Of a DNA stretch of 64,000 bases, positions 1 through 9,300 are shown piece after piece; the stretch's first letter is position 1, and every line of letters begins with the position of its first letter. The position numbers were made by a program, and so were the translations under genes. Source of the DNA: Granulicella sp. WH15 (GTDB lineage Bacteria > Acidobacteriota > Terriglobia > Terriglobales > Acidobacteriaceae); the NCBI RefSeq assembly GCF_009914315.1, contig NZ_CP042596.1, positions 1,302,001 to 1,366,000 on the forward strand, read 5' to 3'. Below the pieces are notes generated by a model. It did not search any database. It saw only the letters and a program-made list of their open reading frames with translations, and was not told the origin of the DNA.

Positions 1-2
1 CT

Positions 3-1082
3 AAGTCGGGCCAGGACTACTACTCGGCTGCAACGCAGCTTAGTAAGTATGTCGATCAGGGCATCACAACGGCGCAGGCAGCTAGCATTCCAACCATCGC
101 CTACTTCGATAACGAGTTTCCTCTCGCCGGAGCACCCGGACTTACGCCGACGCAGAACATCTACAAGTCGAAGTGGGTTACCGATCGCGGCAATGAGACC
201 GAGGCCCTCTTCGAGCTGGATACCGGCATCTCTCCCGGTCCTGCTGGCGGCGCGACGTATCGGTACTTCAACCCGCAGTATGTCAATCTGGTGGGCTTTA
301 CTTCGATCGGCACCAGCTCTTACCACTCCTTGCAGGCGAGCCTGCATCACCCCATGTCGCATGGTCTTCAATACGACGTGAACTACACCTTTGCGAAGTC
401 GCTCGATATGGGCTCGGACGGTGAGCGCGTTGCATCGGCTAACTCCCGTGGCTATGGACAGATCATTAGCTCCTTCAACCCTAAGCTCAACAAGGCTGTC
501 TCCGACTTCGATGTGCGCCACAACCTGAGCGTCAACGCGATTGACACTCTACCCTTTGGCCGTGGCCAGAAGTTCGGCAATCAGGTCAATCGCTTTGTTG
601 ATCTCCTCATTGGTCGGTGGACGATCACCGGCATCGCCCATGTGACGAGCGGGTTGCCGTTCGCTGCTTACGATGGTAAAGGCTGGTCCACTAACTTTGA
701 TGTACGTAGCTGGATGGTGCCGACTGGACCGATCAACTCCGGTGGACACAAGTTGGATGCGAAGGAAAATCCGAACGCCTTCAGCAACGTAACCACTGCA
801 CTTGCCAATCTTCGTCTGCCCTATCCGGGGGAGACAGGAGCACGTAATGCTTTCCGCGGCGATGGATACTTCGAAATCGACACTGGCGTGAATAAGATCT
901 TTACGATTACGGATAGGCAGCAGCTGAAGTTTGCATGGGAGGTCTTCAACGCTACAAATACAAACCGTTTCGACCCGAAGAGCATCTCGAACAATGCCAA
1001 CTCCGCGAGCTCCTTCGGCGAGTACTCAACGCTTCTCACTCAGTATCGCAACATGCAGTTCTCGCTGCGCTACTCGTTCTGA
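3..1082 (+). CDS. Oar-like TonB-dependent receptor, C-terminal part (5' end outside window)
   Basis: The reading frame is open from the window edge, so only about the last 359 residues are seen. They match the C-terminal half of the outer-membrane beta-barrel of the large acidobacterial Oar-like receptors: alternating aromatic strands, the block YDVNYTFAKSLD, a DVRHNLSVNAIDTLPFGRGQ strand typical of the family, and a last strand NMQFSLRYSF ending in Phe for BAM insertion. Such receptors import large or scarce nutrients across the outer membrane with TonB energy; the substrate cannot be read from this part. The phosphodiesterase gene starts 31 bp downstream on the same strand, so the two probably form an operon and the cargo may be a phosphate ester. 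Confidence 0.85.
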   Translation, partial: KSGQDYYSAATQLSKYVDQGITTAQAASIPTIAYFDNEFPLAGAPGLTPTQNIYKSKWVTDRGNETEALFELDTGISPGPAGGATYRYFNPQYVNLVGFTSIGTSSYHSLQASLHHPMSHGLQYDVNYTFAKSLDMGSDGERVASANSRGYGQIISSFNPKLNKAVSDFDVRHNLSVNAIDTLPFGRGQKFGNQVNRFVDLLIGRWTITGIAHVTSGLPFAAYDGKGWSTNFDVRSWMVPTGPINSGGHKLDAKENPNAFSNVTTALANLRLPYPGETGARNAFRGDGYFEIDTGVNKIFTITDRQQLKFAWEVFNATNTNRFDPKSISNNANSASSFGEYSTLLTQYRNMQFSLRYSF

Positions 1083-1113
1083 TCTTGTTGCGAGTTGATC
1101 TTCAGGAGATACC

Positions 1114-2460
1114 ATGTTGAAACCTTGTAGCCTGCTGTTGTCGATCCTATGTCTGGCAACACCACAAGCCCAGGCTCGGCCAAAGACCGTCGTCGTTATC
1201 TCAGTCGACGGTCTTCGTCCGGATTATGTAACCGAAGCGGAGAAGCGGGGCCTTGTGGTTCCGCATCTCCGCCGTTTTATAACTGATGGTGCATACGCCG
1301 AGGGCGTGATTGGAGTTGTCCCGACCGTTACTTATCCCAGCCATACGACGCTGATGACTGGTGTCTGGCCATCTCAACATGGCATCGTCGCCAACACGAC
1401 CTTTGATCCTCTGCATCACAATCTGGACGGTTGGTACAGATTTGCTTCGGAGATCAAAGTGCCGACACTGTGGCAGACCGCCGGCGATGCTGGCATTGTG
1501 GTCGCGAGTGTGGGCTGGCCCGTTACTGTGGGAGCCCAGGGAGTTACTTACCTGATCCCGGAACTATGGGGCGAGCAGACAGATGAGGACCGCCTGCTTA
1601 TGGAATCGCTCTCTCGTCCGACGGGCTGGCTGCAGAAGATGGAGCAACAGCTTGGCCCATATAGAAGTGATTCGGACGGAATCGGCAACGATGAGATGAG
1701 AACTCGCTTCTCCGTTGCGATTCTGAAAGAGAAAAAGCCGGGTTTTATGATGATCCATCTTGGTGCTATGGATCATGCGCAGCACGCAACAGGGCCATTC
1801 AGTGATGAGAGTAACCGAATTCTCGTAGAGATGGACAAACTGATCGGAGAGATCGAAGACGCAGCGAAGAGCGTGGGCCCTGACGCTGTTGTTGTGATCG
1901 TCTCAGATCACGGTTTCGTGCGCACAGATTACCGGGTCAATCTGATGCTTCCCTTTCTTGAAGCGGGTTTGGTCAAGACGGGGGCAGGGAATCGCGGGGC
2001 TTCAGTTGTATCCTGGGACGCAATGCTGTGGCCCGATGGAGGTTCAGCCGCAGTTGTCTTGCGTGATCCTGAGGATGTAGCCACGAGGCAGAAGGTCGCT
2101 GACCTGTTGAAGAAGCTTCAAGCCGATCCGACCTATGGGATTAACCGTGTACTGACTCAACCTGAGATCGAGAAGATTGGTGGCTTTCCTACTGCTGCCT
2201 TCCTGATTGAGATGAAGCAGGATTATCAGGTGAAGTCTGCTTTCTCCGGTCCCTTGATCGAGAAGGTTCCTTCGACTGGGATGCACGGCTACCTTCCGGA
2301 CAATCCTGAGCTGCGTTCGTCGTTCTTCATCGAGGGTGAGGGCATAGCTCATGGAAAGAATCTTGGAGTGATCGACATGAGACAGATTGCACCAACACTG
2401 GCCACGCTTCTTGGCGTCAAGTTGCCTGTTGCACAAGCACCACTCTTGATCGGTAAGTAG
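1114..2460 (+). CDS. Secreted type I phosphodiesterase/nucleotide pyrophosphatase (alkaline phosphatase superfamily)
   Basis: A protein of 448 aa with a signal peptide (residues 1-21, ending AQA). It has the NPP-family metal and nucleophile set: D32 in ISVDGLRPDY, nucleophile T73 in TVTYPSHTTLMTG, D220 and H224 in GAMDHAQH, D265/H266 in VSDHGF, and H391 in GMHGYLPD. This predicts a periplasmic two-zinc enzyme cleaving phosphodiester or pyrophosphate bonds (nucleotides, sugar nucleotides or phospholipid head groups); the substrate is not determinable. It follows a TonB-dependent receptor by 31 bp, consistent with a coupled uptake-and-hydrolysis unit. A second, diverged family member sits at 32.8 kb behind another receptor. 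Confidence 0.85.
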   Translation: MLKPCSLLLSILCLATPQAQARPKTVVVISVDGLRPDYVTEAEKRGLVVPHLRRFITDGAYAEGVIGVVPTVTYPSHTTLMTGVWPSQHGIVANTTFDPLHHNLDGWYRFASEIKVPTLWQTAGDAGIVVASVGWPVTVGAQGVTYLIPELWGEQTDEDRLLMESLSRPTGWLQKMEQQLGPYRSDSDGIGNDEMRTRFSVAILKEKKPGFMMIHLGAMDHAQHATGPFSDESNRILVEMDKLIGEIEDAAKSVGPDAVVVIVSDHGFVRTDYRVNLMLPFLEAGLVKTGAGNRGASVVSWDAMLWPDGGSAAVVLRDPEDVATRQKVADLLKKLQADPTYGINRVLTQPEIEKIGGFPTAAFLIEMKQDYQVKSAFSGPLIEKVPSTGMHGYLPDNPELRSSFFIEGEGIAHGKNLGVIDMRQIAPTLATLLGVKLPVAQAPLLIGK

Positions 2461-2479
2461 AAGACTTTTATAACAAACA

Positions 2480-2517
2480 AAAAAGATGGAGCGGCTTATA
2501 AGCCGCTCCATCTTTTT
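2480..2517. terminator. Bidirectional rho-independent terminator
   Basis: A perfect 38-nt palindrome with A-rich and T-rich outer arms (AAAAAGATGGAGCGGC and its complement) lies between two convergent genes, the phosphodiesterase (+) and the glycerophosphodiesterase (-). Each strand gives a GC stem followed by a T run, so it can terminate both transcripts. Confidence 0.85.
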
Positions 2518-2529
2518 GAATACTACTGT

Positions 2530-3357
2530 TTAGTGAGTAGCCAGATTATGTGCGCGCAGATAAGTGGCTAGCTCTGCGGGGAGGTTGGTCTGGATACCAG
2601 CGGCTCCCAGGTCGATTGCCTTCTGCCACGTCTCGGGATTGTCGGCATCACCGAGGCGATCAACGTAGATCTTCGCATTGGCATCCTTCGCACAGCCGAT
2701 CACGCCGTCTTTGAAGTCGTTGGCGTCGAAGGCCAGCACCTGCGGCTGCATGGCGCGGACAAGGAACTTGCAGATGTCGGGGCTAAGGGCCTCGGGCATG
2801 ATCTTCAGCGTTGGCCGAATCTTATGCACCTCATAGAGAAAAAAAGGATTGCCGTAGATGACGACGTGATCTTGCATGTCGTGCTTTACGATTGCATCCA
2901 CTAACTGCTGAGGGTCCGCATACTTTGTGTCGACATAGACGTTGATCTTGCCATGAGCCAGGTCGAAGGCTTCGTCGAGCGTCGGCACCTTGGTTCCGGC
3001 GAAGGACGGGGAGAACTTGGCTCCGGCGTCGAGCGCCCGAATCTCATCGAAGGTATGCTTATGCACCTCGCCGGTGCCGTTGGTGGTGCGGTCGAGCGTG
3101 CTGTCGTGCATGATGACGAACTTGCCGTCGGAGGTGGTACGAACGTCCAGCTCGAAGTAGTCGGCGCCCGCATCAATCGCAGCCTGGAAGGCCGCGATTG
3201 TGTTTTCCGGGTGATGTAGATGTTCTCCACGATGGGAGATGACCTTGATATTTTTTCCATTCTCGCGCGGTGTCCACGCTGCCTGGGCCAGGGCCATGCT
3301 GCTTATGAAGGTGGAGCCGATCAATAGCGTCAGAGTAAGGTTACGCATTTTTATCAT
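2530..3357 (-). CDS. Periplasmic glycerophosphodiester phosphodiesterase
   Basis: A 275-aa protein with a signal peptide (about residues 1-26, ending ALAQA) and the GDPD TIM-barrel signature: H42-R in SHRGEHLHHPENT with E51, the metal ligands E69 and D71 in FELDV, and catalytic H84 in IMHDSTLDR. It hydrolyses glycerophosphodiesters to glycerol 3-phosphate and an alcohol. It lies 26 bp downstream of a large TonB-dependent receptor on the same strand, so receptor and enzyme are probably co-transcribed. A second ATG nine bases downstream (3348) is an alternative start; the AAGGA upstream lies awkwardly for either one. It looks intact, with length near the family norm. Confidence 0.88.
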   Translation of the reverse strand: MIKMRNLTLTLLIGSTFISSMALAQAAWTPRENGKNIKVISHRGEHLHHPENTIAAFQAAIDAGADYFELDVRTTSDGKFVIMHDSTLDRTTNGTGEVHKHTFDEIRALDAGAKFSPSFAGTKVPTLDEAFDLAHGKINVYVDTKYADPQQLVDAIVKHDMQDHVVIYGNPFFLYEVHKIRPTLKIMPEALSPDICKFLVRAMQPQVLAFDANDFKDGVIGCAKDANAKIYVDRLGDADNPETWQKAIDLGAAGIQTNLPAELATYLRAHNLATH

Positions 3358-3383
3358 TATCCTTAGAGATGTTGAAGTATCTG

Positions 3384-6300
3384 TTAGAAGCGAAGACGTC
3401 CGACGAGGAGCAATGTGCGTGGGTCCTGAGCGCCCGTCACCGTACCGAAGGTCTTGGCATTGGTGAGCGACGTTCCCAGACCGGAGAACTGCGGATGGTT
3501 GAAGGCATTATTCGCGTCGGCGCGGAAGGTCAAAGTAGCTCGCTCCCACAGTGGAATATCGCGCATCAGGCTGAGTGCCCATACATTCTGTCCGGGGCCG
3601 TAGAGTGATGCGCGCGGTGCGTTGCCGAGTGTATCCGCGGGTGTAGTGGTAAAGGCCGCGGTATTGAACCACTTCTGTACCGTGCGCGAGCCGCGGGCGA
3701 TGGTGGGATTGCCGACCTTGGTTGCGTACTGCCCTCCTGAGAAGATGTTGAGTCCATCTCCCTGTGAGATGTTGTACGGATAGCCCGTCTGGAACTGGGC
3801 CACCGTGCTGATCTTCCAATGGCCGATCACCTGGGATACGACCGGTGCATGGGGAAGGAATCTTCCGCCCGCGCCAACGGGCAGCGCATAGACGGCCGAC
3901 ACGGAGAAGCGCTGCGGGATGTTAGTCATCGCCGTGCCCCACTGCGCGCGCAGGTCGTAGTAGTTCTGGACACCGACGGCATCGGCGCGCGACGGTGCAT
4001 CCACATCGTCGAGCCCGTGCGCCCAAGTGTAAGCGGCACGCATGGAGATGCCGTTGCTCCAGTGGTGGCTCAGCGTTGCAAGCAGAGCTGCGTACGCCGA
4101 CGCTCCGCCGTTGGTGAGGCCGGTGATGGTGAGGAACTGAGGATAGGGGCGAAGGCTCTGAGCCGCCTTCACGCCCAGGCAGCAGTTGCCGGTAGGAGCA
4201 ATCTGGTTGATGGGCAGATTGACGGGCTGATGCACGCCATGATTACCCTCGTAGTCGATTTCGGCAATCCAGTTACGGCCAAGGTCCTGTTGGATGCCAA
4301 GCTGCCACTCCTGAATGTAGGGAAGAACCGCATGTTGCGGCAACTGGGTCACGTTGGACGAGGGGCTGGTGAGGCTCGTCGGGATCAACGGCTGGCCATT
4401 AGGTCCAGCGTTGGCCGAGTAAGCAGGAACTCCTTGGTTGAGCTCGTAAGCAGGAGTGATGCCATCACCGCTCTGGAAGGTTGCGTTGACGGTAGAGGCC
4501 GAGGTGAGACCCGTGGTGCCGAAGCCGATGCTGGGCAGTTGGTAGATGCCGTAGCCTCCGCGCAGCGTGGTGTTGTGGAAGGCGTGGTAGTTGAAGCCGA
4601 TGCGCGGCAGGATGCCGGTATAGATATTCGGAATCAGGCTGTGCGGCGCTCCGTTGTACCCGGCGAACTGAATACCGCCCTGCTTGCCGGTCGTGGGATC
4701 GACAACGTTGGGGTTGAAGGTATACATATTGCCGTGCTTCTCAGAGAACGGTCCATCGAACTCATAGCGCAGTCCGAGGTTGATGGTGAGCTTGGTCGAG
4801 AGTCTGTAGTCGTCCTGAATATAGCCTGCAAAGTAGTTCAGGTTTTCGTGGAAGATGGTGTCGGTCGTATTGATCGTCGTAGTGGCAGGCAGTCCCAGCA
4901 GCAGATCGGCGAGGCCGAGGCCCGTCTGTCCGGGCACAGAGGTAAACGTTCCAGTGAAGTTATAGGAGCCGGAGAGAACGCCGGGAGTGTAGTAGCTATA
5001 GGCATACCGCATAAACTCACCGCCGAGCGAGAGCGTATGACGTCCCATCTGGAGGACCAGCGCATCGTTCAGGATGTAGTGTCCATCCCTTGTTCTTCCC
5101 AGGGAGCCTGCGCCGAAGTTGGCGTACTCGTTGGTCTTGACCGTGGGGAACTGCGTAAGCGGCACGCCCTTCAGGCCGATGGCGCTTGCATTGGTGGGCA
5201 GGGGAGAGCTGAAGTTCTCCTCCGAGACGTAGCCGAGGCGGGCTTCATTGGAGACGCGCGGCGAGAAGATATGGCTCCACGAGACCTCGTAGTGGTCGTC
5301 GGTCCAGCCGTTGAACGCAGAGGTATTGGCCACGTTGGGAATGTCGATGGTGGGCTGGTTCCTTGGTCCGTCACGCGAGAACTTCGCCCATATGTGATCG
5401 TAGTCGGAGTAGTTATAGTCAATGCGGTCGGCGTTATAGAGATAGCTGCTGACGGACTCAGGAGTAGAGCAGTAGTTATTATTGTTCAAGCTACAGTTGG
5501 GCTGCGGGAAGAACGAGGCGATGTTCAGACCAACCTGATCGAGCCGGGCCTTCGGAATAATATTTCCGGGAAATGGCGTCCGCACGGCTGTCTTGCCGAC
5601 AATCTTCGTCGTCAGAGGGTCGTAGATAGTCGGCGTCGGCCCTCCCTGGGGCGACGGGCCCGAAAAATCTCCATTCAGCTCTGCCGCGGTAGGAACGACG
5701 GTGTTGAATGGGGAACTCGCGTGGGTAAGAGTATCCTCCCAGTCGGTGAAGAAGTAGAGGCGATGCTTGCGGCCGTCGAAGACTTTGGGAATCAGGACCG
5801 GTCCGCCGATTGATCCGCCGAAGTAGTGGAAGGACGATGGATTGATGACGGTGCCGGGTGCGGTAAAGTAACCCAGTGCATTCAGAGCCTGTGAGTTGTA
5901 AGACTCGAAGGCGCTGCCGTGGAACTTCTCCGTGCCGGACCTGGTCGTGGTGAGGATGGCTCCTCCACCGCTCTGTCCGTACTGGGCCGAGAAAGGCGCG
6001 GTGAGCACCTGTAGCTCTTCGGTGGAGTCGGGCGTGGGGATGAGGCCGTAGGTACCGTCGACGCCCATGTTGCTGGGCAGACCGTCGATGATGATGGGGT
6101 TGCTTACGGGACGGCCGCCGCCGAGCGAGAGGTCATTGACGTTGGAATAGTCCTGGCTGGTGCTGGAGGCGCCGGCAAAGGTCTTGGTGATGAGGAACTC
6201 GTTCGCACCCTTGGTTCCGGTGCTCTCGGGCAGGTCGATAAGCTCCTGCGTGCTGAGTTCGCCGCCGATCTGCGGGTTGGTATCGTTGAGCGAGCTGGCA

Positions 6301-6788
6301 GCGCCGGTAACGGTGATGACCTCGGAGGTCGCGCCGAGCTTCAACGCGCCATCGACCACCAGCTCCTGGTTCAGGACGATGCCGAGATCTCCGGTGACAA
6401 ACTGGGAGAAGCCGTTCTTTTCGAAGCGGACGGTGTAGGTGCTCGGCTTCAGAAAGGAGATGCGATAGGCTCCGGCCTTGTTGGTTACGGACTTGTACTC
6501 GGTGGTGGTGTTGTTCTCGTGCACGGTGACGGCCACGCCCGGCATCACCGCTCCGCTCGGGTCTTTGACCACGCCGCTGATTGAGCCATAGAAGGTCTGG
6601 CCGAGGAGAGATTGGCTGGGTGCGAGCAGGGCGAAGAGCAGTACCAGGCCCGTGATGACCTGTAGATTTCGATGGCGTGTGTGTTTGTCACTGACATGGA
6701 ATCGGCGAACGATGCTGGATCGTAGACCGGAAGCAAAGAAGCTGGAGATGACGCAATTCATAGAAACCCCGAAATTTTGAAGATTCAT
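3384..6788 (-). CDS. Oar-like TonB-dependent receptor
   Basis: 1134 aa. The hydrophobic signal segment (VITGLVLLFALLAPSQ) lies unusually far in, at about residues 44-60, so the N-terminus is extended or the true start is internal; ATG at 6761 has a better spaced purine block. A carboxypeptidase-regulatory-like domain follows (GSISGVVKDPSGAVMPGVAV, from about 68), then a plug-like region with PIIIDGLPSNMGVDG and FSAQYGQSGGGAILTTTRSG, then a long beta-barrel ending LLLVGRLRF. It is the first gene of an operon with the glycerophosphodiesterase, suggesting glycerophospholipid-derived cargo (inference). It is divergent from a DeoR-type regulator across an AT-rich 250-bp gap that is likely its control region. 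Confidence 0.88.
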   Translation of the reverse strand: MNLQNFGVSMNCVISSFFASGLRSSIVRRFHVSDKHTRHRNLQVITGLVLLFALLAPSQSLLGQTFYGSISGVVKDPSGAVMPGVAVTVHENNTTTEYKSVTNKAGAYRISFLKPSTYTVRFEKNGFSQFVTGDLGIVLNQELVVDGALKLGATSEVITVTGAASSLNDTNPQIGGELSTQELIDLPESTGTKGANEFLITKTFAGASSTSQDYSNVNDLSLGGGRPVSNPIIIDGLPSNMGVDGTYGLIPTPDSTEELQVLTAPFSAQYGQSGGGAILTTTRSGTEKFHGSAFESYNSQALNALGYFTAPGTVINPSSFHYFGGSIGGPVLIPKVFDGRKHRLYFFTDWEDTLTHASSPFNTVVPTAAELNGDFSGPSPQGGPTPTIYDPLTTKIVGKTAVRTPFPGNIIPKARLDQVGLNIASFFPQPNCSLNNNNYCSTPESVSSYLYNADRIDYNYSDYDHIWAKFSRDGPRNQPTIDIPNVANTSAFNGWTDDHYEVSWSHIFSPRVSNEARLGYVSEENFSSPLPTNASAIGLKGVPLTQFPTVKTNEYANFGAGSLGRTRDGHYILNDALVLQMGRHTLSLGGEFMRYAYSYYTPGVLSGSYNFTGTFTSVPGQTGLGLADLLLGLPATTTINTTDTIFHENLNYFAGYIQDDYRLSTKLTINLGLRYEFDGPFSEKHGNMYTFNPNVVDPTTGKQGGIQFAGYNGAPHSLIPNIYTGILPRIGFNYHAFHNTTLRGGYGIYQLPSIGFGTTGLTSASTVNATFQSGDGITPAYELNQGVPAYSANAGPNGQPLIPTSLTSPSSNVTQLPQHAVLPYIQEWQLGIQQDLGRNWIAEIDYEGNHGVHQPVNLPINQIAPTGNCCLGVKAAQSLRPYPQFLTITGLTNGGASAYAALLATLSHHWSNGISMRAAYTWAHGLDDVDAPSRADAVGVQNYYDLRAQWGTAMTNIPQRFSVSAVYALPVGAGGRFLPHAPVVSQVIGHWKISTVAQFQTGYPYNISQGDGLNIFSGGQYATKVGNPTIARGSRTVQKWFNTAAFTTTPADTLGNAPRASLYGPGQNVWALSLMRDIPLWERATLTFRADANNAFNHPQFSGLGTSLTNAKTFGTVTGAQDPRTLLLVGRLRF

Positions 6789-7038
6789 TCGTAGTGAGGC
6801 GGTCGAGAGGGGATGGATAGAGCCGTGACTGCTCCATGTGCGTGGAAGAAGGCTCGGTGTGATTCAACTGTGATAGAGAGACCGTAACAAGAAGGTGTTA
6901 ATAATGGACAAATTTAAGACTGTTAATGATAAATAATTACATTTATTGTCACAGGGCCAGAAAAGCGTACCTCGGTTCTCTTTCCCGGTCTTTCCGCGTA
7001 AAATCGCATTAATTAGCTGCCAAATCTGTGTCGTTAGA
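6789..7038. promoter_or_regulatory. Divergent control region between receptor (-) and DeoR regulator (+)
   Basis: This 250-bp gap is clearly more AT-rich than its neighbours between about 6885 and 6955. It holds an imperfect direct repeat, TGTTAATAATG at 6896-6906 and TGTTAATGATA at 6921-6931, and an imperfect palindrome ATAAATAATTACATTTAT at 6929-6946. These are plausible operator sites for the adjacent DeoR-family protein. No protein-coding signal was seen. Confidence 0.45.
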
Positions 7039-7809
7039 ATGAGCACTATGAATGAGACCGCAGAAGGGTCCAGGCTGGACTCGATCGTCAAAATGTTAAA
7101 AGTGAACACATCTGCTTCGATCGGTGAGATCGCCGAGGCGTTTCACGTATCGCAGATGACGATTCGCAGGGATCTGCAGAAGCTGGTCGAGACTGGGCAG
7201 GTCATTCGGATTCCAGGCGGAGCGAGGATCGAGCACTGGCGTGGGGCTGAGCGCAACTTCTTCGAGCGGCTGCAGAATATGTCGCCCGCCAAGCGCAGCA
7301 TCGGCAGCGCGGCCTCGGCGCTGGTGCACGATGGGGAGTCGGTGGTGCTCGACTCGGGGACGACCACGCTTTACGTGGCGCGGGAGCTGCGCGCCCGGAA
7401 GAACGTCGTGGTCTTCACCTTCTCGCTCTCGGTTCTGGAAGAGCTGAGCTCGGCCGAAGATATCCGTGTCGAGCTGACCGGCGGGGTCTATCGCTCGAGC
7501 AGCCACGACCTCATCGGGCACGCGGTGGCGAAGAGCCTGACCGCGATCTTCGCGGATACCGTGATCTTCGGCGCGGCCGCCATCTCGTTCACGCGTGGAG
7601 TCATGGTTCACGACCCCGATGCCCAGCGCGAGCTGTTGCAGGCTGGTCGGCGGAAGGTGCTCGTGGTCGACAGCAGCAAGGTCGGGACAGAGGCCACCTA
7701 TCGCCTGTGCGGCATCGAAGACTGCGACCTGATCCTGACCGACAAGGGAATCTCGGCCGAGGATCTCGCGCGTCTGCGCCGCATCACGCAGGTTCAGGTT
7801 GCGGAGTGA
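7039..7809 (+). CDS. DeoR-family transcriptional regulator
   Basis: 256 aa from ATG 7039; an in-frame ATG at 7048 is also possible, while the longer open frame from 6946 runs through the AT-rich control region and is not favoured. The N-terminal winged helix-turn-helix (SIGEIAEAFHVSQMTIRRDL) is the standard DeoR signature, followed by the DeoR sugar-phosphate sensor domain with DSGTTT and VDSSKVG. Members of this family are usually repressors released by a sugar phosphate. It heads a run of same-strand genes (GHMP kinase, EamA exporter, GNAT), so it probably senses the phosphorylated product of the kinase, and it may also control the divergent receptor. Confidence 0.85.
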   Translation: MSTMNETAEGSRLDSIVKMLKVNTSASIGEIAEAFHVSQMTIRRDLQKLVETGQVIRIPGGARIEHWRGAERNFFERLQNMSPAKRSIGSAASALVHDGESVVLDSGTTTLYVARELRARKNVVVFTFSLSVLEELSSAEDIRVELTGGVYRSSSHDLIGHAVAKSLTAIFADTVIFGAAAISFTRGVMVHDPDAQRELLQAGRRKVLVVDSSKVGTEATYRLCGIEDCDLILTDKGISAEDLARLRRITQVQVAE

Positions 7810-7884
7810 GTGTTTATTAACGCCCTGTGTACACCTGTTCGGTAGCCTAGTGGGAGAAAGAACCTCCCTGGCGAGCTGGCTGAA

Positions 7885-9300
7885 ATGCGTGTCTTTGAAG
7901 ATCAGATTGCTACCACGGTTGCCGCGCACGACTTCTTTGCGGCGGACAGGCCGATATGCGTGGCGCGGGCTCCTGGTCGACTGGATGTGATGGGCGGCAA
8001 CGTCGATTACACCGGCGGTTTGGTGTTGCAGAGCCTGCTGCGCGAGGCGGTGTGGGTGGCCGCGCAGCCGCGGGCCGATGACGTCGTCCGCATCCTCAAC
8101 CCCGGCGCGGCCCAGTTTGGTTGGGAGTGCTACTTCGAACTGCACGCCAGCGATCTGCGCGACCCGCAGAGTCTGCGCCTGCTGTGCGAGCAGAGAGAGG
8201 GCACACGCTGGGGCTGCTATGTGCTGGGCGCTCTTTACTTTTTGAAGAGGAGCTACGGAGAGGGCTGCGAGGGTGGAGTTGACTTATTTATCCTGTCAGA
8301 CCTGCCTCCGAACAGGGGTGTAAGCTCCTCGGCGGCGCTTGAGATTGCCGCCTTGAAGGCGCTATCGACCATGTGGAACGTGGTGCAACTCGATGGTGTT
8401 TTGCTGGCTACGGCTGGTCAGTGGGTGGAGAACGTTGTGGCTGGTTCTGCCTGCGGCATCATGGATCAGGCGGCTATCGTTCTGGGTGAGCAGGACCATC
8501 TTCTGCCCCTCCTCTGCCAGCCTTGTCTGCCGTCTTGGCCCATCAAGTTCCCGGCCAACATGCGCATCTGGGGCATCGACTCGATGGCTCCGCGTTCGAC
8601 GACCGGAGTCGCTTACGAGGCGGCGCGCGCGGCGGCCTTCATTGGCTACAAGTTGATCTGTCAGCGAGAGGGAATTGACGTGATTCCTGAGGAGGGATCG
8701 GAGATTCCGCGTTGGACCGACTCCCGTTGGCAGGGCTATCTCTCGAACCTCTCGCCGGATGAGTTTCGTGCAAAGTACGAGCGTTGGCTGCCGGAGTCGA
8801 TCAGCGGTAAGGAGGTGCTCGCCAGCTCTGGAGAGCACTTCGATCCTTTCACCACGATCCATTCTGATGTCGAGTACCCGGTTCGGGCGGCGGTTCGATA
8901 CGCGACGGAAGAGAACCTCCGGGTGCGGAGAGTTCGTGAGCTTCTGGAAGCCTCATCATCCGGGTTATCCGACAGTTCTTTGCAGCTTGTTGGTGAGATT
9001 CTTGGCCAATCGCATCGTGCTTATGCAGAGTGTGGTCTGGGGTCGACTGCGTGTGACGAGTTGGTGGAGCGGGCCTTGAGGACGGGCTTTCCTGGAGCCA
9101 AGATGACCGGCGGCGGTGGGGGCGGCGTGGTCGCGATCCTTGGGCGTCCGGGTGATGACCACGCCGTTCACCGGCTCGCGGAAGAGTACGGCGCTCAGAG
9201 GAATGCGCAGCCTTATATCTTCGAGGGCAGCTCCAGCGGCGTCGATGCCTTCGGCGTTCGCACTCTAGAGCTTCTCCCCGCGCTGGAGATGCGGACGTGA
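7885..9300 (+). CDS. GHMP-family sugar kinase, galactokinase/L-arabinokinase-like
   Basis: 471 aa with all three GHMP motifs: motif 1 at 29-45 (APGRLDVMGGNVDYTGG), motif 2 at 141-159 (PPNRGVSSSAALEIAALKA) forming the phosphate loop, and motif 3 near the C-terminus (GAKMTGGGGGGVV). Motif 1 differs from true galactokinases (GRVNLIGEHTDY) and is closer to the kinase domain of plant-type L-arabinokinase (GRLDVMGGIADYSG). It therefore most likely phosphorylates the anomeric carbon of a sugar such as arabinose or galactose; the substrate is an inference. It lies 75 bp after the DeoR gene and its stop overlaps the EamA start by four bases (GTGA), indicating translational coupling. Confidence 0.8.
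   Translation: MRVFEDQIATTVAAHDFFAADRPICVARAPGRLDVMGGNVDYTGGLVLQSLLREAVWVAAQPRADDVVRILNPGAAQFGWECYFELHASDLRDPQSLRLLCEQREGTRWGCYVLGALYFLKRSYGEGCEGGVDLFILSDLPPNRGVSSSAALEIAALKALSTMWNVVQLDGVLLATAGQWVENVVAGSACGIMDQAAIVLGEQDHLLPLLCQPCLPSWPIKFPANMRIWGIDSMAPRSTTGVAYEAARAAAFIGYKLICQREGIDVIPEEGSEIPRWTDSRWQGYLSNLSPDEFRAKYERWLPESISGKEVLASSGEHFDPFTTIHSDVEYPVRAAVRYATEENLRVRRVRELLEASSSGLSDSSLQLVGEILGQSHRAYAECGLGSTACDELVERALRTGFPGAKMTGGGGGGVVAILGRPGDDHAVHRLAEEYGAQRNAQPYIFEGSSSGVDAFGVRTLELLPALEMRT

Noticed and set aside
3819..5813. 664-codon plus-strand open frame
   Set aside because: Antisense to a well-supported receptor gene; arises from GC-rich codon bias, with no motifs or ribosome-binding site.
7096..8145. 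349-codon minus-strand open frame across DeoR and kinase genes
   Set aside because: Overlaps two genes with clear motifs on the other strand; shadow frame.
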